A DNA stretch of 64,000 nucleotides from the NCBI RefSeq assembly GCF_900177645.1, contig NZ_FXAO01000003.1, positions 372,001 to 436,000 of the forward strand, given 5' to 3'. The DNA comes from Arenibacter troitsensis. Lineage in GTDB: Bacteria > Bacteroidota > Bacteroidia > Flavobacteriales > Flavobacteriaceae. Both the position numbers and the translations under genes were made by a program. Shown here one piece after another: positions 25,976-34,911 of this stretch (its first letter is position 1; every line of letters starts with the position of its first letter). Under the pieces are notes generated by a model. The model was not told the origin of the DNA, ran no database searches, and saw nothing but the letters and a program-made list of their open reading frames with translations.

Positions 25976-26008
25976 AAAAAAGCCAACTTAAAACTAAATT
26001 GGCTTTTT
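25976..26008. terminator. Bidirectional terminator between GNAT and oxoamine synthase genes
   Basis: Stem aaaaagccaa / ttggcttttt (about 25977-25986 with 25999-26008), with A-run before and T-run after, between two convergent genes. Confidence 0.75.
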
Positions 26009-26028
26009 CTATGAAAGTTGAAAAAGAA

Positions 26029-27288
26029 CTATTCTCCCATCGCTGCCGCTACTGCCGCAGACAACCTTTTGTACGTACCATTCTGTAATCGCTCACGTAT
26101 TACGGAGAAGGCCTCCAAAGTTTCGGATACATCCTGTAAGGTATGTGTGGCCGTAGGAATCATTCTCAAAAGAATCAAGCCTTTGGGGATTACTGGATAA
26201 ACCACAATGGAACAGAAAATTCCAAAATTTTCCCGTAAATCCTTTACCAATGCCATGGCCTCGGGAATACTACCGTTAAGATAGACCGGTGTTACACAGC
26301 TAGAGGTAGTACCTATATCAAAACCCCTTTCTTTAAGTCCGTTCTGCAAGGCATTTACATTCTCCCAAAGTTTTGCCTTTAATTCTGGTTGGGTTCTAAG
26401 CATATCCAACCTTTTCAACGCTCCTTTTACATAAATCATCGGCAATGATTTAGCAAACATTTGGGAACGCAAGTTGTATTTAAGGTATTCTATAATCTCT
26501 TTATCCGCTGCCAAAAAGGCTCCTATTCCTGCCATAGATTTGGCAAAAGTTGCAAAGTAAACATCTATATCATCCTGAACTCCCTGTTCCTCACCTGCTC
26601 CGGCCCCAGTTTCTCCCAAAGTACCAAAACCATGTGCATCATCTACGAACAATCTAAATTTGTATTTCTTCTTAAGAGCCACAATTTCCTTAAGCTTGCC
26701 CTGTTCTCCGCGCATACCAAAAACACCTTCGGATATCACCAAAATGCCTCCTCCCGTCTGCTCGGCCATTTTAACGGCCCTATCAAGGTTTTTCTCAAGA
26801 CTTTCTATGTCATTGTGCTTAAAGGTAAAACGTTTGCCCATATGCAAACGCACCCCATCAATTATACAGGCATGAGAATCAACGTCGTAAACAATTATAT
26901 CATCCTTGGAAACCAGCGCATCAATAGCAGAAACCATTCCCTGGTATCCAAAGTTCAACAAATAGGCCGATTCTTTCTTGACAAAGGCAGCTAATTCCTG
27001 CTCCAATTGCTCGTGGAATTCCGTATGCCCGCTCATCATCCTTGCTCCCATAGGAAATGCAGCACCGTACTCCAATGCTGCCTCTCCATCTACCTTCTTC
27101 ACTTCCGGTAAATTGGCCAACCCCAAGTAATCATTTATACTCCAAGTAATTACTTCCTTTCCTTGAAACTTCATCCTATTGGATATAGGACCTTCTAATT
27201 TTGGAAACACAAAATAACCTTCCGCTTGGGAAGCCCATTTTCCTAAAGGACCTTTATTTTCGATAATTCTGTCAAATAAATCTCTCAT
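26029..27288 (-). CDS. Alpha-oxoamine synthase, candidate cysteate fatty acyltransferase
   Basis: A 419 aa fold-type-I PLP enzyme of the family containing serine palmitoyltransferase, KBL and BioF. Seen: SINDYLGLANLPEV, the stacking and binding region SHACIIDG, DDAHG (216-220) for the PLP ring nitrogen and the PLP Lys250 in TFAKSMAGIG. These enzymes join an acyl thioester to an amino acid and release CO2. In Flavobacteriia such a protein has been shown, to my recollection, to make 3-keto-capnine from cysteate (Capnocytophaga CapB, Flavobacterium johnsoniae). The adjacent cysteine-synthase-like gene supports this over serine palmitoylation. It has its own promoter at 27312-27343. Confidence 0.8.
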   Translation of the reverse strand: MRDLFDRIIENKGPLGKWASQAEGYFVFPKLEGPISNRMKFQGKEVITWSINDYLGLANLPEVKKVDGEAALEYGAAFPMGARMMSGHTEFHEQLEQELAAFVKKESAYLLNFGYQGMVSAIDALVSKDDIIVYDVDSHACIIDGVRLHMGKRFTFKHNDIESLEKNLDRAVKMAEQTGGGILVISEGVFGMRGEQGKLKEIVALKKKYKFRLFVDDAHGFGTLGETGAGAGEEQGVQDDIDVYFATFAKSMAGIGAFLAADKEIIEYLKYNLRSQMFAKSLPMIYVKGALKRLDMLRTQPELKAKLWENVNALQNGLKERGFDIGTTSSCVTPVYLNGSIPEAMALVKDLRENFGIFCSIVVYPVIPKGLILLRMIPTATHTLQDVSETLEAFSVIRERLQNGTYKRLSAAVAAAMGE

Positions 27289-27311
27289 CTAGCCTACATT
27301 GATTATTACTG

Positions 27312-27343
27312 CAAAAGTATATATTTTTAATATGCATATGCAA
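27312..27343 (-). promoter_or_regulatory. Promoter of the alpha-oxoamine synthase gene
   Basis: On the minus strand TTG (27343-27341) and TACTTTTG (27319-27312) are 21 bp apart, a good match to the Bacteroidetes consensus, ending 23 bases before the ATG. Confidence 0.6.
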
Positions 27344-27357
27344 CTTATTTAATACAT

Positions 27358-27388
27358 AAAAAGCAACGACTTATGAACCGTTGCTTTC
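27358..27388 (-). terminator. Terminator after the cysteine-synthase-like gene
   Basis: Stem aagcaacg / cgttgctt (27361-27368 with 27379-27386). Read on the minus strand, a T-run follows. It lies 21 bases after the gene stop, so the two enzyme genes are separate transcripts. Confidence 0.7.
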
Positions 27389-27412
27389 TAAATAATAAAT
27401 TTTGCATAACCC

Positions 27413-28453
27413 TTACTTTACAAATTCTATTTTTTGTGGTTCCTCAACATTCTTACTATCAAAGAATCCTTGATCGGCCATCCACTGGTCACTGTATATC
27501 TTACTCATATACCTGGAACCATGGTCTGGAAAAATAACCACTACATTGCTATCTTCATTAAACTCGCCCATTTCCTCCAATTGCCTTACGGCCTGCATTA
27601 CCGCACCACTGGTATATCCAACAAAGAGTCCTTCGGTCCTGGAAATCTCCCTGGCCGTATGGGCACTTTCTTCATCGGTAACCTTAATAAATTCGTCAAT
27701 TACCTTAAAGTTAGTAGCTGTAGGTATCAAGTTTTTACCTAAACCTTCAATACGGTATGGATAAATTTCCTTGGTATCCAATTCACCGGTCTCATGGTAT
27801 TTCTTAAGAACGGAACCATAGGCATCCACACCAATTACCCGAATATTGGGATTTTGTTCCTTTAGATATTTGGCGGTACCGGAAATGGTACCTCCGGTAC
27901 CACTGCAGGCCACAAGGTGCGTAATATGACCGTTGGTCTGATTCCAAATTTCAGGTCCGGTACTTTTATAATGGGCCTCGGAATTTAATTCATTAAAATA
28001 TTGATTGATATAAATAGACCCCACGGTTTCCTCGTGCAGTCTTTTGGCTACTTCGTAATAGGATCTTGGGTCATCAGCACTAACGTGTGCAGGGCATACA
28101 TATACTTTTGCACCCATAGACCTCAGCATGTCTATTTTATCCTTGGAAGATTTTGAACTTACCGCCAAGATGCATTCATAACCTTTAATGATACTGATCA
28201 TGGCAATGCTAAAACCTGTATTTCCCGAAGTTGTTTCTATTATGGTACTCCCCTTCTTTAATATCCCCCTTCGCTCCGCTTCTTCAATTATATAAAGGGC
28301 AATGCGATCTTTAGAAGAATGTCCTGGATTAAAACCTTCCACCTTAGCGTAAAAATTACCTTCTAAGTTGGCAGTTATTTTATTTAGTTTGATTAACGGG
28401 GTGTTTCCTACAAGTTCTAGGAGGTTGTTATAAGCGTTTATCTTATGTTCCAT
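27413..28453 (-). CDS. Cysteine synthase/CBS-like PLP enzyme, candidate cysteate synthase
   Basis: A 346 aa fold-type-II PLP enzyme of the cysteine synthase/CBS family. The N-terminus [18 protein letters not shown] Lys48 in GHSSKDRIA (canonical GSVKDR), the phosphate/amino acid loop TSGNTG (75-80) and the GTGGTISG loop are all present. The family performs beta-replacement on O-phospho- or O-acetyl-serine. In capnine synthesis a homologue (CapA, as I recall) uses sulfite to make L-cysteate. The neighbouring alpha-oxoamine synthase, which would consume cysteate, supports that reading; ordinary cysteine synthase remains possible. The C-terminus ends shortly after the PLP domains, so there are no CBS regulatory domains. 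Confidence 0.75.
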   Translation of the reverse strand: MEHKINAYNNLLELVGNTPLIKLNKITANLEGNFYAKVEGFNPGHSSKDRIALYIIEEAERRGILKKGSTIIETTSGNTGFSIAMISIIKGYECILAVSSKSSKDKIDMLRSMGAKVYVCPAHVSADDPRSYYEVAKRLHEETVGSIYINQYFNELNSEAHYKSTGPEIWNQTNGHITHLVACSGTGGTISGTAKYLKEQNPNIRVIGVDAYGSVLKKYHETGELDTKEIYPYRIEGLGKNLIPTATNFKVIDEFIKVTDEESAHTAREISRTEGLFVGYTSGAVMQAVRQLEEMGEFNEDSNVVVIFPDHGSRYMSKIYSDQWMADQGFFDSKNVEEPQKIEFVK

Positions 28454-28514
28454 AAACAGTTTCTAGGTTTAGAACTTATCGACATCTATTTAATTTATGT
28501 CAATACTGATAGGA

Positions 28515-28522
28515 CAAAATTA
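28515..28522 (-). promoter_or_regulatory. -7 promoter box before the cysteine-synthase-like gene
   Basis: TAATTTTG on the minus strand, 61 bases before the ATG; no TTG at -33 was found. It lies between the ptrB stop and this gene, so the latter need not depend on ptrB transcription. Confidence 0.4.
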
Positions 28523-28536
28523 GTCTTTTTTTTTGA

Positions 28537-30597
28537 TTATTGAATTTTATGCTCCAAATCTAACAAAAATGCATATTCTTTTGCCACCTCCCTTAAGGAT
28601 TCAAACCGGCCCGAAGCTCCGCCGTGACCAGCATCCATATTGATATTGAACAACAGTAAATTAGTATCCATTTTATACTCTCTAAGTTTAGCTACCCACT
28701 TGGCAGGTTCAAAATATTGTACTTGGGAATCGTGAAATCCTGTAATAACGAGCATATTTGGCTGCAATTGTTTGGTAACATTGTCATAGGGCGAATAGGA
28801 TTTCATATAGTCATAGTACTCCTTTTCGTTTGGATTTCCCCATTCATCATATTCCCCTGTTGTTAATGGGATGGTATCGTCCAGCATAGTCGTAAGCACA
28901 TCTACAAAAGGAACAGCTGCAATTACCCCGTGATATATTTCCGGGCACAGATTTATAATGGCTCCCATTAAAAGTCCGCCTGCAGAACCTCCTGAAGCAT
29001 AGAGATGTTTCGGACTGGTATATTTTTTTTCAATCAAAAATTTGGAGCAATCAATAAAATCGGTAAACGTATTCATTTTATTCAGCAACCTTCCCTCCTC
29101 GTACCATTTACGGCCTAGATACTCCCCGCCCCTAACATGTGCTATGGCATAAACAAATCCTCTGTCCAAAAGACTTAGGCGTACCGTTGAAAAATAGGGG
29201 TCAATAGTATGGCCATAGGAACCGTAGGCATATTGCAATAACGGACTGGAGCCGTCCAACTTGGTATTTTTGTGATAGACCAATGAGATGGGAACTTTTT
29301 TACCATCCCTGGCAGGTGCCCATATTCGTTCAGAAATATAGTTCTCCTTATAGAACTTACCTCCCAATACCTCTTGTTCCTTTTTTATTTCCTTCTCCCT
29401 GGTCCTCATATTGAAATCTATGATGGAACTGGGTGTTGTCATGGAGTTGTATCCATATCTTAAAATTTCGGTATCAAAATCGGGATTGGTACCCACATAG
29501 GCCGTATATGTTTCATTATCAAAGGGCAAATAATAGCTTTCCCCGCTATCCCATCTCACAATCTTCAACTTATTTAAGCCATTTTCACGCTCGGACAAAA
29601 CATAATAATCATTGAACATTTCAATATCCTCTAGCAACACCTCTTCCCTGTGCGGAATAAAGTCTACCCAATTTTCAGATTCGGTTTTATCTTCAGGGGT
29701 CGTCATCAATTTAAAATTGGTTGCCCCTTCCATATTGGTGAGGATGTAAAAATTGTCTTCATAATGGGTCAATGAGTACTCCATACCCCTAATTCTCTTA
29801 GAAAACACATGAAACTGTCCATTAGGGTCGTCTGCCCTTAAAATTTGAAATTCAGTGGTCAGTGTACTGGAAGAACCAATCACTATAAATTCTTTGGACT
29901 TAGTTTTATAAACAAAGGTGGTAAAAGTTTCATCCTCCTCATGAAAAACCAGTTCATCCTCCTCGGGGGGAGTTCCCAATACGTGCCTGTAAATATTATT
30001 GGACCTAAGGGTAACAGGATCTTTCTTGGTATAGAACAGGGTCTTATTGTCATTGGCCCATACCGCACTGCCCGTGGTGTTCTCTATTTTATCTGTATAA
30101 ATCTCCTGGGTACGCAAATTTTTTATTTGAAGGGTATATTGCCTACGGGAAACAGTATCCACACCAAAGGCCGCAAGTTCGTTGTTGGGGCTTACGGACA
30201 AGCCTCCCAGGTTAAAATAATCGAACCCCTCCGCCATAAGATTACAGTTGAACATTATTTCCTCCTCGGCATCCTCTTTTTCAAACCTTCTGGTAAAAAT
30301 TGGATACTCCTTACCTACCTCATATCGGGTAGCATACCAATAACCATTAAACTTGTAGGGCACAGAAGAATCATCCTCCTTTATGCGAGACTTCATCTCT
30401 AGGAACAGACTGTCCTTAAGCTCCTGGGTATGGGACGTCATTGCCTCGTAGTAAGCATTTTCCTCTTCCAAATAAGCAATGACTTCCGGATTTTCCCTTT
30501 CGTTCAGCCAATAGTAATCATCGATCCGTACATCATTGTGCTTTGTTAATCGCTTCTCAATCTTTTTTGCTCTTGGTGTTTTCGATTCCCGCTGCAT
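28537..30597 (-). CDS. ptrB: Oligopeptidase B, S9A serine peptidase
   Basis: A 686 aa prolyl-oligopeptidase-family protein with an N-terminal beta-propeller (about 70-410) and a C-terminal alpha/beta hydrolase domain. Nucleophile elbow SGGSAGG, Asp in GFHDSQVQY and the catalytic His in DAGHGGASGRF are intact. PtrB cleaves after Arg/Lys in small peptides; no signal peptide is seen, so it is cytoplasmic. Length is normal. Divergent from the YbaB gene. Confidence 0.9.
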   Translation of the reverse strand: MQRESKTPRAKKIEKRLTKHNDVRIDDYYWLNERENPEVIAYLEEENAYYEAMTSHTQELKDSLFLEMKSRIKEDDSSVPYKFNGYWYATRYEVGKEYPIFTRRFEKEDAEEEIMFNCNLMAEGFDYFNLGGLSVSPNNELAAFGVDTVSRRQYTLQIKNLRTQEIYTDKIENTTGSAVWANDNKTLFYTKKDPVTLRSNNIYRHVLGTPPEEDELVFHEEDETFTTFVYKTKSKEFIVIGSSSTLTTEFQILRADDPNGQFHVFSKRIRGMEYSLTHYEDNFYILTNMEGATNFKLMTTPEDKTESENWVDFIPHREEVLLEDIEMFNDYYVLSERENGLNKLKIVRWDSGESYYLPFDNETYTAYVGTNPDFDTEILRYGYNSMTTPSSIIDFNMRTREKEIKKEQEVLGGKFYKENYISERIWAPARDGKKVPISLVYHKNTKLDGSSPLLQYAYGSYGHTIDPYFSTVRLSLLDRGFVYAIAHVRGGEYLGRKWYEEGRLLNKMNTFTDFIDCSKFLIEKKYTSPKHLYASGGSAGGLLMGAIINLCPEIYHGVIAAVPFVDVLTTMLDDTIPLTTGEYDEWGNPNEKEYYDYMKSYSPYDNVTKQLQPNMLVITGFHDSQVQYFEPAKWVAKLREYKMDTNLLLFNINMDAGHGGASGRFESLREVAKEYAFLLDLEHKIQ

Positions 30598-30628
30598 GAG
30601 TGTGGTATATTATATAAATAAGAAAGCG

Positions 30629-30762
30629 CAAAAATAATATTTAAATGCAATCGACCTCTTTAAATGTGTTCTTTATCCATTATTATATGCTATCCTCACA
30701 GGGTGCATAAGAATAACTGTCATCTTTAATTCCAATAAATCCCGATCATTTTAGTAATTTTG
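30629..30762. promoter_or_regulatory. Divergent promoter boxes between ptrB and ybaB
   Basis: Minus strand TATTTTTG at 30636-30629 faces ptrB, and plus strand TAATTTTG at 30755-30762 faces ybaB; both match TAnnTTTG. No convincing TTG at -33 in either case. Confidence 0.35.
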
Positions 30763-30789
30763 GTCAATGAACTTTTTAAATCTATAATT

Positions 30790-31116
30790 ATGTTTGGAGA
30801 TATGATGGGCATGTTGGGAAAATTGAAGGAAACCCAAGAAAAAGTAAAGGCCACCAAAGAAAGGATGAATACCGTAATACTTGAGGAGCAATCTCCGGAT
30901 AGCTTGCTCAAGATTAGTATAACGGCCAATAGAACCATTAAATCCATTACTATAGATGATAGTCTATTGGAGGACAAGGATCAGCTGGAGGATTATTTGA
31001 TTCTTACCCTGAACAAGGCTATAGAAAAGGCCACAACCATAAATGAGACTGAATTGGCAGCAGTTGCCAAGGAAGGAATGCCGAACATTCCCGGTATGGA
31101 TTCATTTTTGAAATAA
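30790..31116 (+). CDS. YbaB/EbfC family nucleoid-associated protein
   Basis: A 108 aa protein starting at ATG 30790, which gives the familiar [19 protein letters not shown]; the upstream TTG at 30760 falls in the -7 box. The central beta strands ([24 protein letters not shown]) and flanking helices match YbaB/EbfC, small dimers that bind DNA and often lie beside recR or dnaX. Here neither is adjacent. The tail [13 protein letters not shown] is the usual type for Flavobacteriaceae. Confidence 0.85.
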   Translation: MFGDMMGMLGKLKETQEKVKATKERMNTVILEEQSPDSLLKISITANRTIKSITIDDSLLEDKDQLEDYLILTLNKAIEKATTINETELAAVAKEGMPNIPGMDSFLK

Positions 31117-31162
31117 ATTTCTGTAAGTTGATCAAAGCCTTTTTTAATCACAACCCAAAAAC

Positions 31163-31621
31163 ATGAAAAAATTTTTCTTGCTACTGCTGTTTCCATTTCT
31201 GGTACAAGCGCAAAATAATAGTGCCAATATTAAAGAATCTGGTTGGCTGACCGATTACGCGAATGCCCAAGAAGTTGCAAAAAGAACCAATTCCAATATA
31301 CTTATGTATTTCACAGGCAGTGATTGGTGCTCGCCCTGTAAGGCTCTAAAAAAGGATCTGTTCGATACCCATCAATTTAAGGAAGTGGCCAAAGATTATG
31401 TCCTCTTATACGTGGACCTACCCAGAAAGAAAGAACTTCTTAGTGCCGAAGAAATGAAACAGAACAAGGCTCTGCTATCCCAATGGAATAAAAAGGGCAT
31501 TTTTCCATTGATAAGCTTGGTCAATACGGAAGAAAAGGAAGTAGCCTCACTGTCCGGCTATGGTTCCAAAGTGGATGTGGAAAAGTATCTGGACTTTCTT
31601 AAGAAGAATCGCAAAATGTAA
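31163..31621 (+). CDS. Secreted thioredoxin-fold protein
   Basis: A 152 aa protein with a signal peptide (KKFFLLLLFPFLVQAQ) and a thioredoxin fold with the active site Cys56-x-x-Cys59 in SDWCSPCKAL. The cis-Pro is in KGIFPLIS. It resembles periplasmic thioredoxin_7 type proteins that reduce or exchange disulfides. It follows the YbaB gene by 46 bases and may share its transcript. Confidence 0.85.
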   Translation: MKKFFLLLLFPFLVQAQNNSANIKESGWLTDYANAQEVAKRTNSNILMYFTGSDWCSPCKALKKDLFDTHQFKEVAKDYVLLYVDLPRKKELLSAEEMKQNKALLSQWNKKGIFPLISLVNTEEKEVASLSGYGSKVDVEKYLDFLKKNRKM

Positions 31622-31832
31622 CTTTAACTCCAAGGTCCTTCCTTTTTTCAATACCCAACCCAGATTTTGAATTAGGCATTGTTTCTGATTGTCCAATGCC
31701 CAACAACATACTATTGCCAGGAAAATCCATATTCCCAATCTCGTATACGGGCGTATTGGCCTAAAATTTATTATAATTGTAAGCGCTTTCTATAGCCAAA
31801 TACCTTTATTAACAATTACAAAATTCTCCAAT

Positions 31833-33047
31833 ATGTTAACGGACAATTATTTCAAGACCTATCCTGACGAAAATGGTTTTTTTAAAGAATACGGTGGATC
31901 CTTTATTCCACCAGTTCTGGAAGAGGAAATGAAAAAAATTACTGAGGCTTATTATGCCATAAGTAAATCGCATAACTTTATTACTGAACTCCGGAGTATT
32001 CGCAAACACTATCAAGGCAGACCAACGCCAGTTTATTATTGCAACAGGCTATCCGAAAAATACGGAGGAAGAATATATCTGAAACGAGAAGATTTAAACC
32101 ATACAGGTGCACACAAACTCAACCATTGTATGGGTGAGGCGCTTTTGGCAAAACATTTGGGCAAAAAGAAACTCATTGCCGAGACAGGGGCCGGACAACA
32201 CGGGGTTGCCTTGGCAACTGCAGCCGCCTATTTTGGATTGGAATGTGAGATACATATGGGCGAAGTGGATATTGCCAAAGAGCATCCCAATGTAGTTCGG
32301 ATGAAAATTCTTGGAGCAAAGGTAGTACCTGTTTCCCATGGTTTAAAAACCTTAAAAGAAGCTGTGGATTCTGCTTTTGAGGCATATTTAAAGGATCCTA
32401 TATCCACCATATACTGTATAGGTTCGGTAGTTGGCCCACACCCCTTCCCCATGATGGTGCGGGATTTTCAGCGGGTGGTAGGCATAGAGGCCAAAGAGCA
32501 GTTTTTTGAAATGACAGGGGAATTACCTGATAAGGTGGTAGCCTGTGTTGGTGGGGGAAGCAATGCCATGGGGATATTCTCCTCATTTCTTGAAGAAACG
32601 GAATGTGCCTTATACGGTGTGGAACCAGGTGGGCGCTCCATGGAATACGGCGAACACGCCGCTACAATGACCTTGGGCAGTCCAGGAATCATCCATGGAT
32701 TTAAATGTTATATGCTTAAGGACGATAAAGGTGAACCAGGCGCGGTACATTCCGTTGCCAGTGGTTTGGATTACCCAGGAGTTGGTCCCGAACACAGCAT
32801 GCTAAAGGATCTTAAAAAAGTAACCTATGATGTTGTTTCGGATCAGGAAACCATAGAGGCCTTTTATGAATTGAGTCGCTTGGAAGGTATCATCCCTGCG
32901 TTGGAAAGTGCCCATGCCGTGGCATATGCCATAAAATTGGCACAACAAAATCCACGATCCTCCATTTTAGTCAATTTAAGTGGTAGGGGCGATAAGGACT
33001 TGGACTATGTGGTAGATACCTACGGGCTACCTGAAGATGCAAAATAA
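31833..33047 (+). CDS. trpB: Tryptophan synthase beta-subunit-like PLP enzyme, orphan copy
   Basis: A 404 aa protein from ATG 31833; longer frames from TTG at 31689 add residues not found in TrpB. PLP Lys95 (TGAHK), catalytic Glu117 (AETGAGQHG), the phosphate loop GGGSN and the C-terminal SGRGDKD are all present, so it should catalyse beta-replacement between serine and indole or another nucleophile. No trpA or other trp gene is nearby. The sequence differs from typical TrpB1 at many positions after the PLP lysine ([15 protein letters not shown]), so this may be a stand-alone form. The neighbouring genes give no hint about the nucleophile. Confidence 0.8.
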   Translation: MLTDNYFKTYPDENGFFKEYGGSFIPPVLEEEMKKITEAYYAISKSHNFITELRSIRKHYQGRPTPVYYCNRLSEKYGGRIYLKREDLNHTGAHKLNHCMGEALLAKHLGKKKLIAETGAGQHGVALATAAAYFGLECEIHMGEVDIAKEHPNVVRMKILGAKVVPVSHGLKTLKEAVDSAFEAYLKDPISTIYCIGSVVGPHPFPMMVRDFQRVVGIEAKEQFFEMTGELPDKVVACVGGGSNAMGIFSSFLEETECALYGVEPGGRSMEYGEHAATMTLGSPGIIHGFKCYMLKDDKGEPGAVHSVASGLDYPGVGPEHSMLKDLKKVTYDVVSDQETIEAFYELSRLEGIIPALESAHAVAYAIKLAQQNPRSSILVNLSGRGDKDLDYVVDTYGLPEDAK

Positions 33048-33064
33048 TTTTTTAAATATACAGG

Positions 33065-33111
33065 AAAGGGCGCCCAAAGGCTAAATACAAAGGCTATTTG
33101 GACGCCTTTTT
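33065..33111 (+). terminator. Terminator after trpB
   Basis: A 14-position stem (33065-33078 with 33097-33110, one mismatch and one G-T pair) followed by T residues, 17 bases after the trpB stop. The rest of the 299-base gap to the next gene shows nothing else I can name. Confidence 0.65.
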
Positions 33112-33346
33112 AAATGACTTCCCATCCCTTGATAAACCTCCAATAGGTAATCAATATATAAGCTTTTGATTACAAACCACTATTTGGCCGGCTAGGTGCC
33201 AATTACTCCAAAGAGATGGCTACAACAAAGGTTTACAAACCAAATAGAGGGCTATTTATTGGGAAAAGGAAAATTGCCCAGATAAGATTGATAAAATTAA
33301 AGATTCACTTTTTTTTGTGTAACTTTAAAAAAAGTTGCCGTAGGTT

Positions 33347-33670
33347 ATGCTAAAAATAAAAAAGGAATCGGGCACATCATACACCTTTAGTCTGCAGTCT
33401 GAAAGTGGACAGACTCTTCTGAACAGTATTCCCTTTAGCTCCAGGGATGAGATGGACAAGACCATTGCCAATCTTAAGGTCTTGATTGGGCAATCTTCGG
33501 TTTTTGAACGCAAAACCGACTATAATGGTAAATTTCTTTTCACCCTTAAGAATAGTGAAGGCAAAATTTTGGGCAACTCCATGCTTTATAGTTCCGAAGC
33601 GGGAATGGAAAACGGCATAAAGAATCTTAAAACCAGCATTTCCTTATTACCCGATACCATTGATCTATAA
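33347..33670 (+). CDS. YegP/DUF1508 (UPF0339) family protein, two repeats
   Basis: A 107 aa protein made of two DUF1508 modules: residues about 4-49 (KESGTSYTFSLQSESGQTLLNSIPFSS) and 54-101 (RKTDYNGKFLFTLKNSEGKILGNSMLYSS). Each forms a small beta-sheet with a helix. The family is widespread and of unknown function. Convergent with the threonine aldolase gene, overlapping its end by six bases. Confidence 0.85.
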   Translation: MLKIKKESGTSYTFSLQSESGQTLLNSIPFSSRDEMDKTIANLKVLIGQSSVFERKTDYNGKFLFTLKNSEGKILGNSMLYSSEAGMENGIKNLKTSISLLPDTIDL

Positions 33671-34687
33671 TTTTGCAAGAACATCCATAAAAGCCTCGTG
33701 CATTTCATCGGTATAATCCAAATGGGTAACGATACGCAGTTTATTTTGGCCCATCCCGATGATGTGGATATCCCTTTTGTTCAGTTTGTCCAAAAAAACA
33801 TTAGGTGACATATGCCTTTCATCAATTTCGAAAATGACAATATTGGTTTCCGTGGACTCTACCTTTTTAATATAGGGCAATCCGTTTAGCAACACACTTA
33901 TTTCCTTGGCCTTCCTATGGTCTTCCGCCAATCTTTCCCTATTGTTTTCCAAGGCGTAAATTCCGGCTGCCGCAAGGTAACCTGCCTGCCGCATCCCACC
34001 TCCGAGCACCTTTCTTACCCTTAGGGCTTTATCGATATGCTCCTTATTTCCCAACAAAACGGAACCCACAGGACATCCCAATCCCTTGCTTAAACATACA
34101 CTTATGGTATGGAACAATGCCCCATACTCCAAAGTCGATTGATTTTTGGCAATCAGTGCATTCCACAGTCGCGCTCCATCCAAATGATATTTCAGATGAT
34201 GCTCGTCACAAACCTTTCTTATGGACTTCAATTCTTCAAGATCCCAACAAGCCCCTCCTCCCTTATTGGTTGTGTTTTCTATACAAACCAAAGAAGTTAA
34301 TGGGCTATGATAAAAATCTGGTGGGTTTATAACTTCCTTTACTTGGGCTGCGGTCATCATTCCCCTATGACCGTCCACTAACCTACAGGATACACCACTA
34401 TTGAAACTTACCCCTCCCCCTTCATAATTATAAACATGTGCGTATTTATCACAAATTAATTGTTCCCCCGGCTGGGTATGTAATTTAATGGCGGTTTGAT
34501 TTGCCATGGTGCCACTTGGAAAAAATAAGGCCGCTTCCATTCCAAACAACTCTGCCATTATTTCTTCCAACTTGTTAACAGTGGGATCATTTTTAAAAAC
34601 ATCATCGCCAACCTTGGCCTGCATCATCGCATCCAACATTCCCGAAGTAGGTTTTGTGACGGTATCGCTAATAAGGTTTATCTGCAT
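33665..34687 (-). CDS. Low-specificity L-threonine aldolase
   Basis: A 340 aa PLP enzyme of fold type I that splits L-threonine or L-allo-threonine into glycine and acetaldehyde. Seen: start NLISDTVTKPT, FPSGTMANQTAI, YHLDGARLWNA binding the PLP ring, and the PLP Lys201 in CLSKGLGCPVG. Length and ends match the family. Monocistronic on the minus strand. Confidence 0.9.
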   Translation of the reverse strand: MQINLISDTVTKPTSGMLDAMMQAKVGDDVFKNDPTVNKLEEIMAELFGMEAALFFPSGTMANQTAIKLHTQPGEQLICDKYAHVYNYEGGGVSFNSGVSCRLVDGHRGMMTAAQVKEVINPPDFYHSPLTSLVCIENTTNKGGGACWDLEELKSIRKVCDEHHLKYHLDGARLWNALIAKNQSTLEYGALFHTISVCLSKGLGCPVGSVLLGNKEHIDKALRVRKVLGGGMRQAGYLAAAGIYALENNRERLAEDHRKAKEISVLLNGLPYIKKVESTETNIVIFEIDERHMSPNVFLDKLNKRDIHIIGMGQNKLRIVTHLDYTDEMHEAFMDVLAKL

Positions 34688-34911
34688 GTAGAAATATAAT
34701 TACATTAAAATATAGACGGTACTATTTAACCCAGTTGTCAAATTTATACAAATGGATAACAACATTCCCAAGTAGAAAAATTTTCACTCGGAATAAATAA
34801 TTTTCAATAATATTTCCCTTTAATTTTTCAACTATAGATAATTCTCTTGGCAATTTAAATTTAATATTTCAAAAGTTTCATAAATACGTTATCTTCAAAG
34901 AAAATAGGCGT

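Noticed and set aside
31689-31832. N-terminal extension of TrpB from a TTG codon
   Set aside because: The added residues do not resemble TrpB; the ATG at 31833 gives a normal length.
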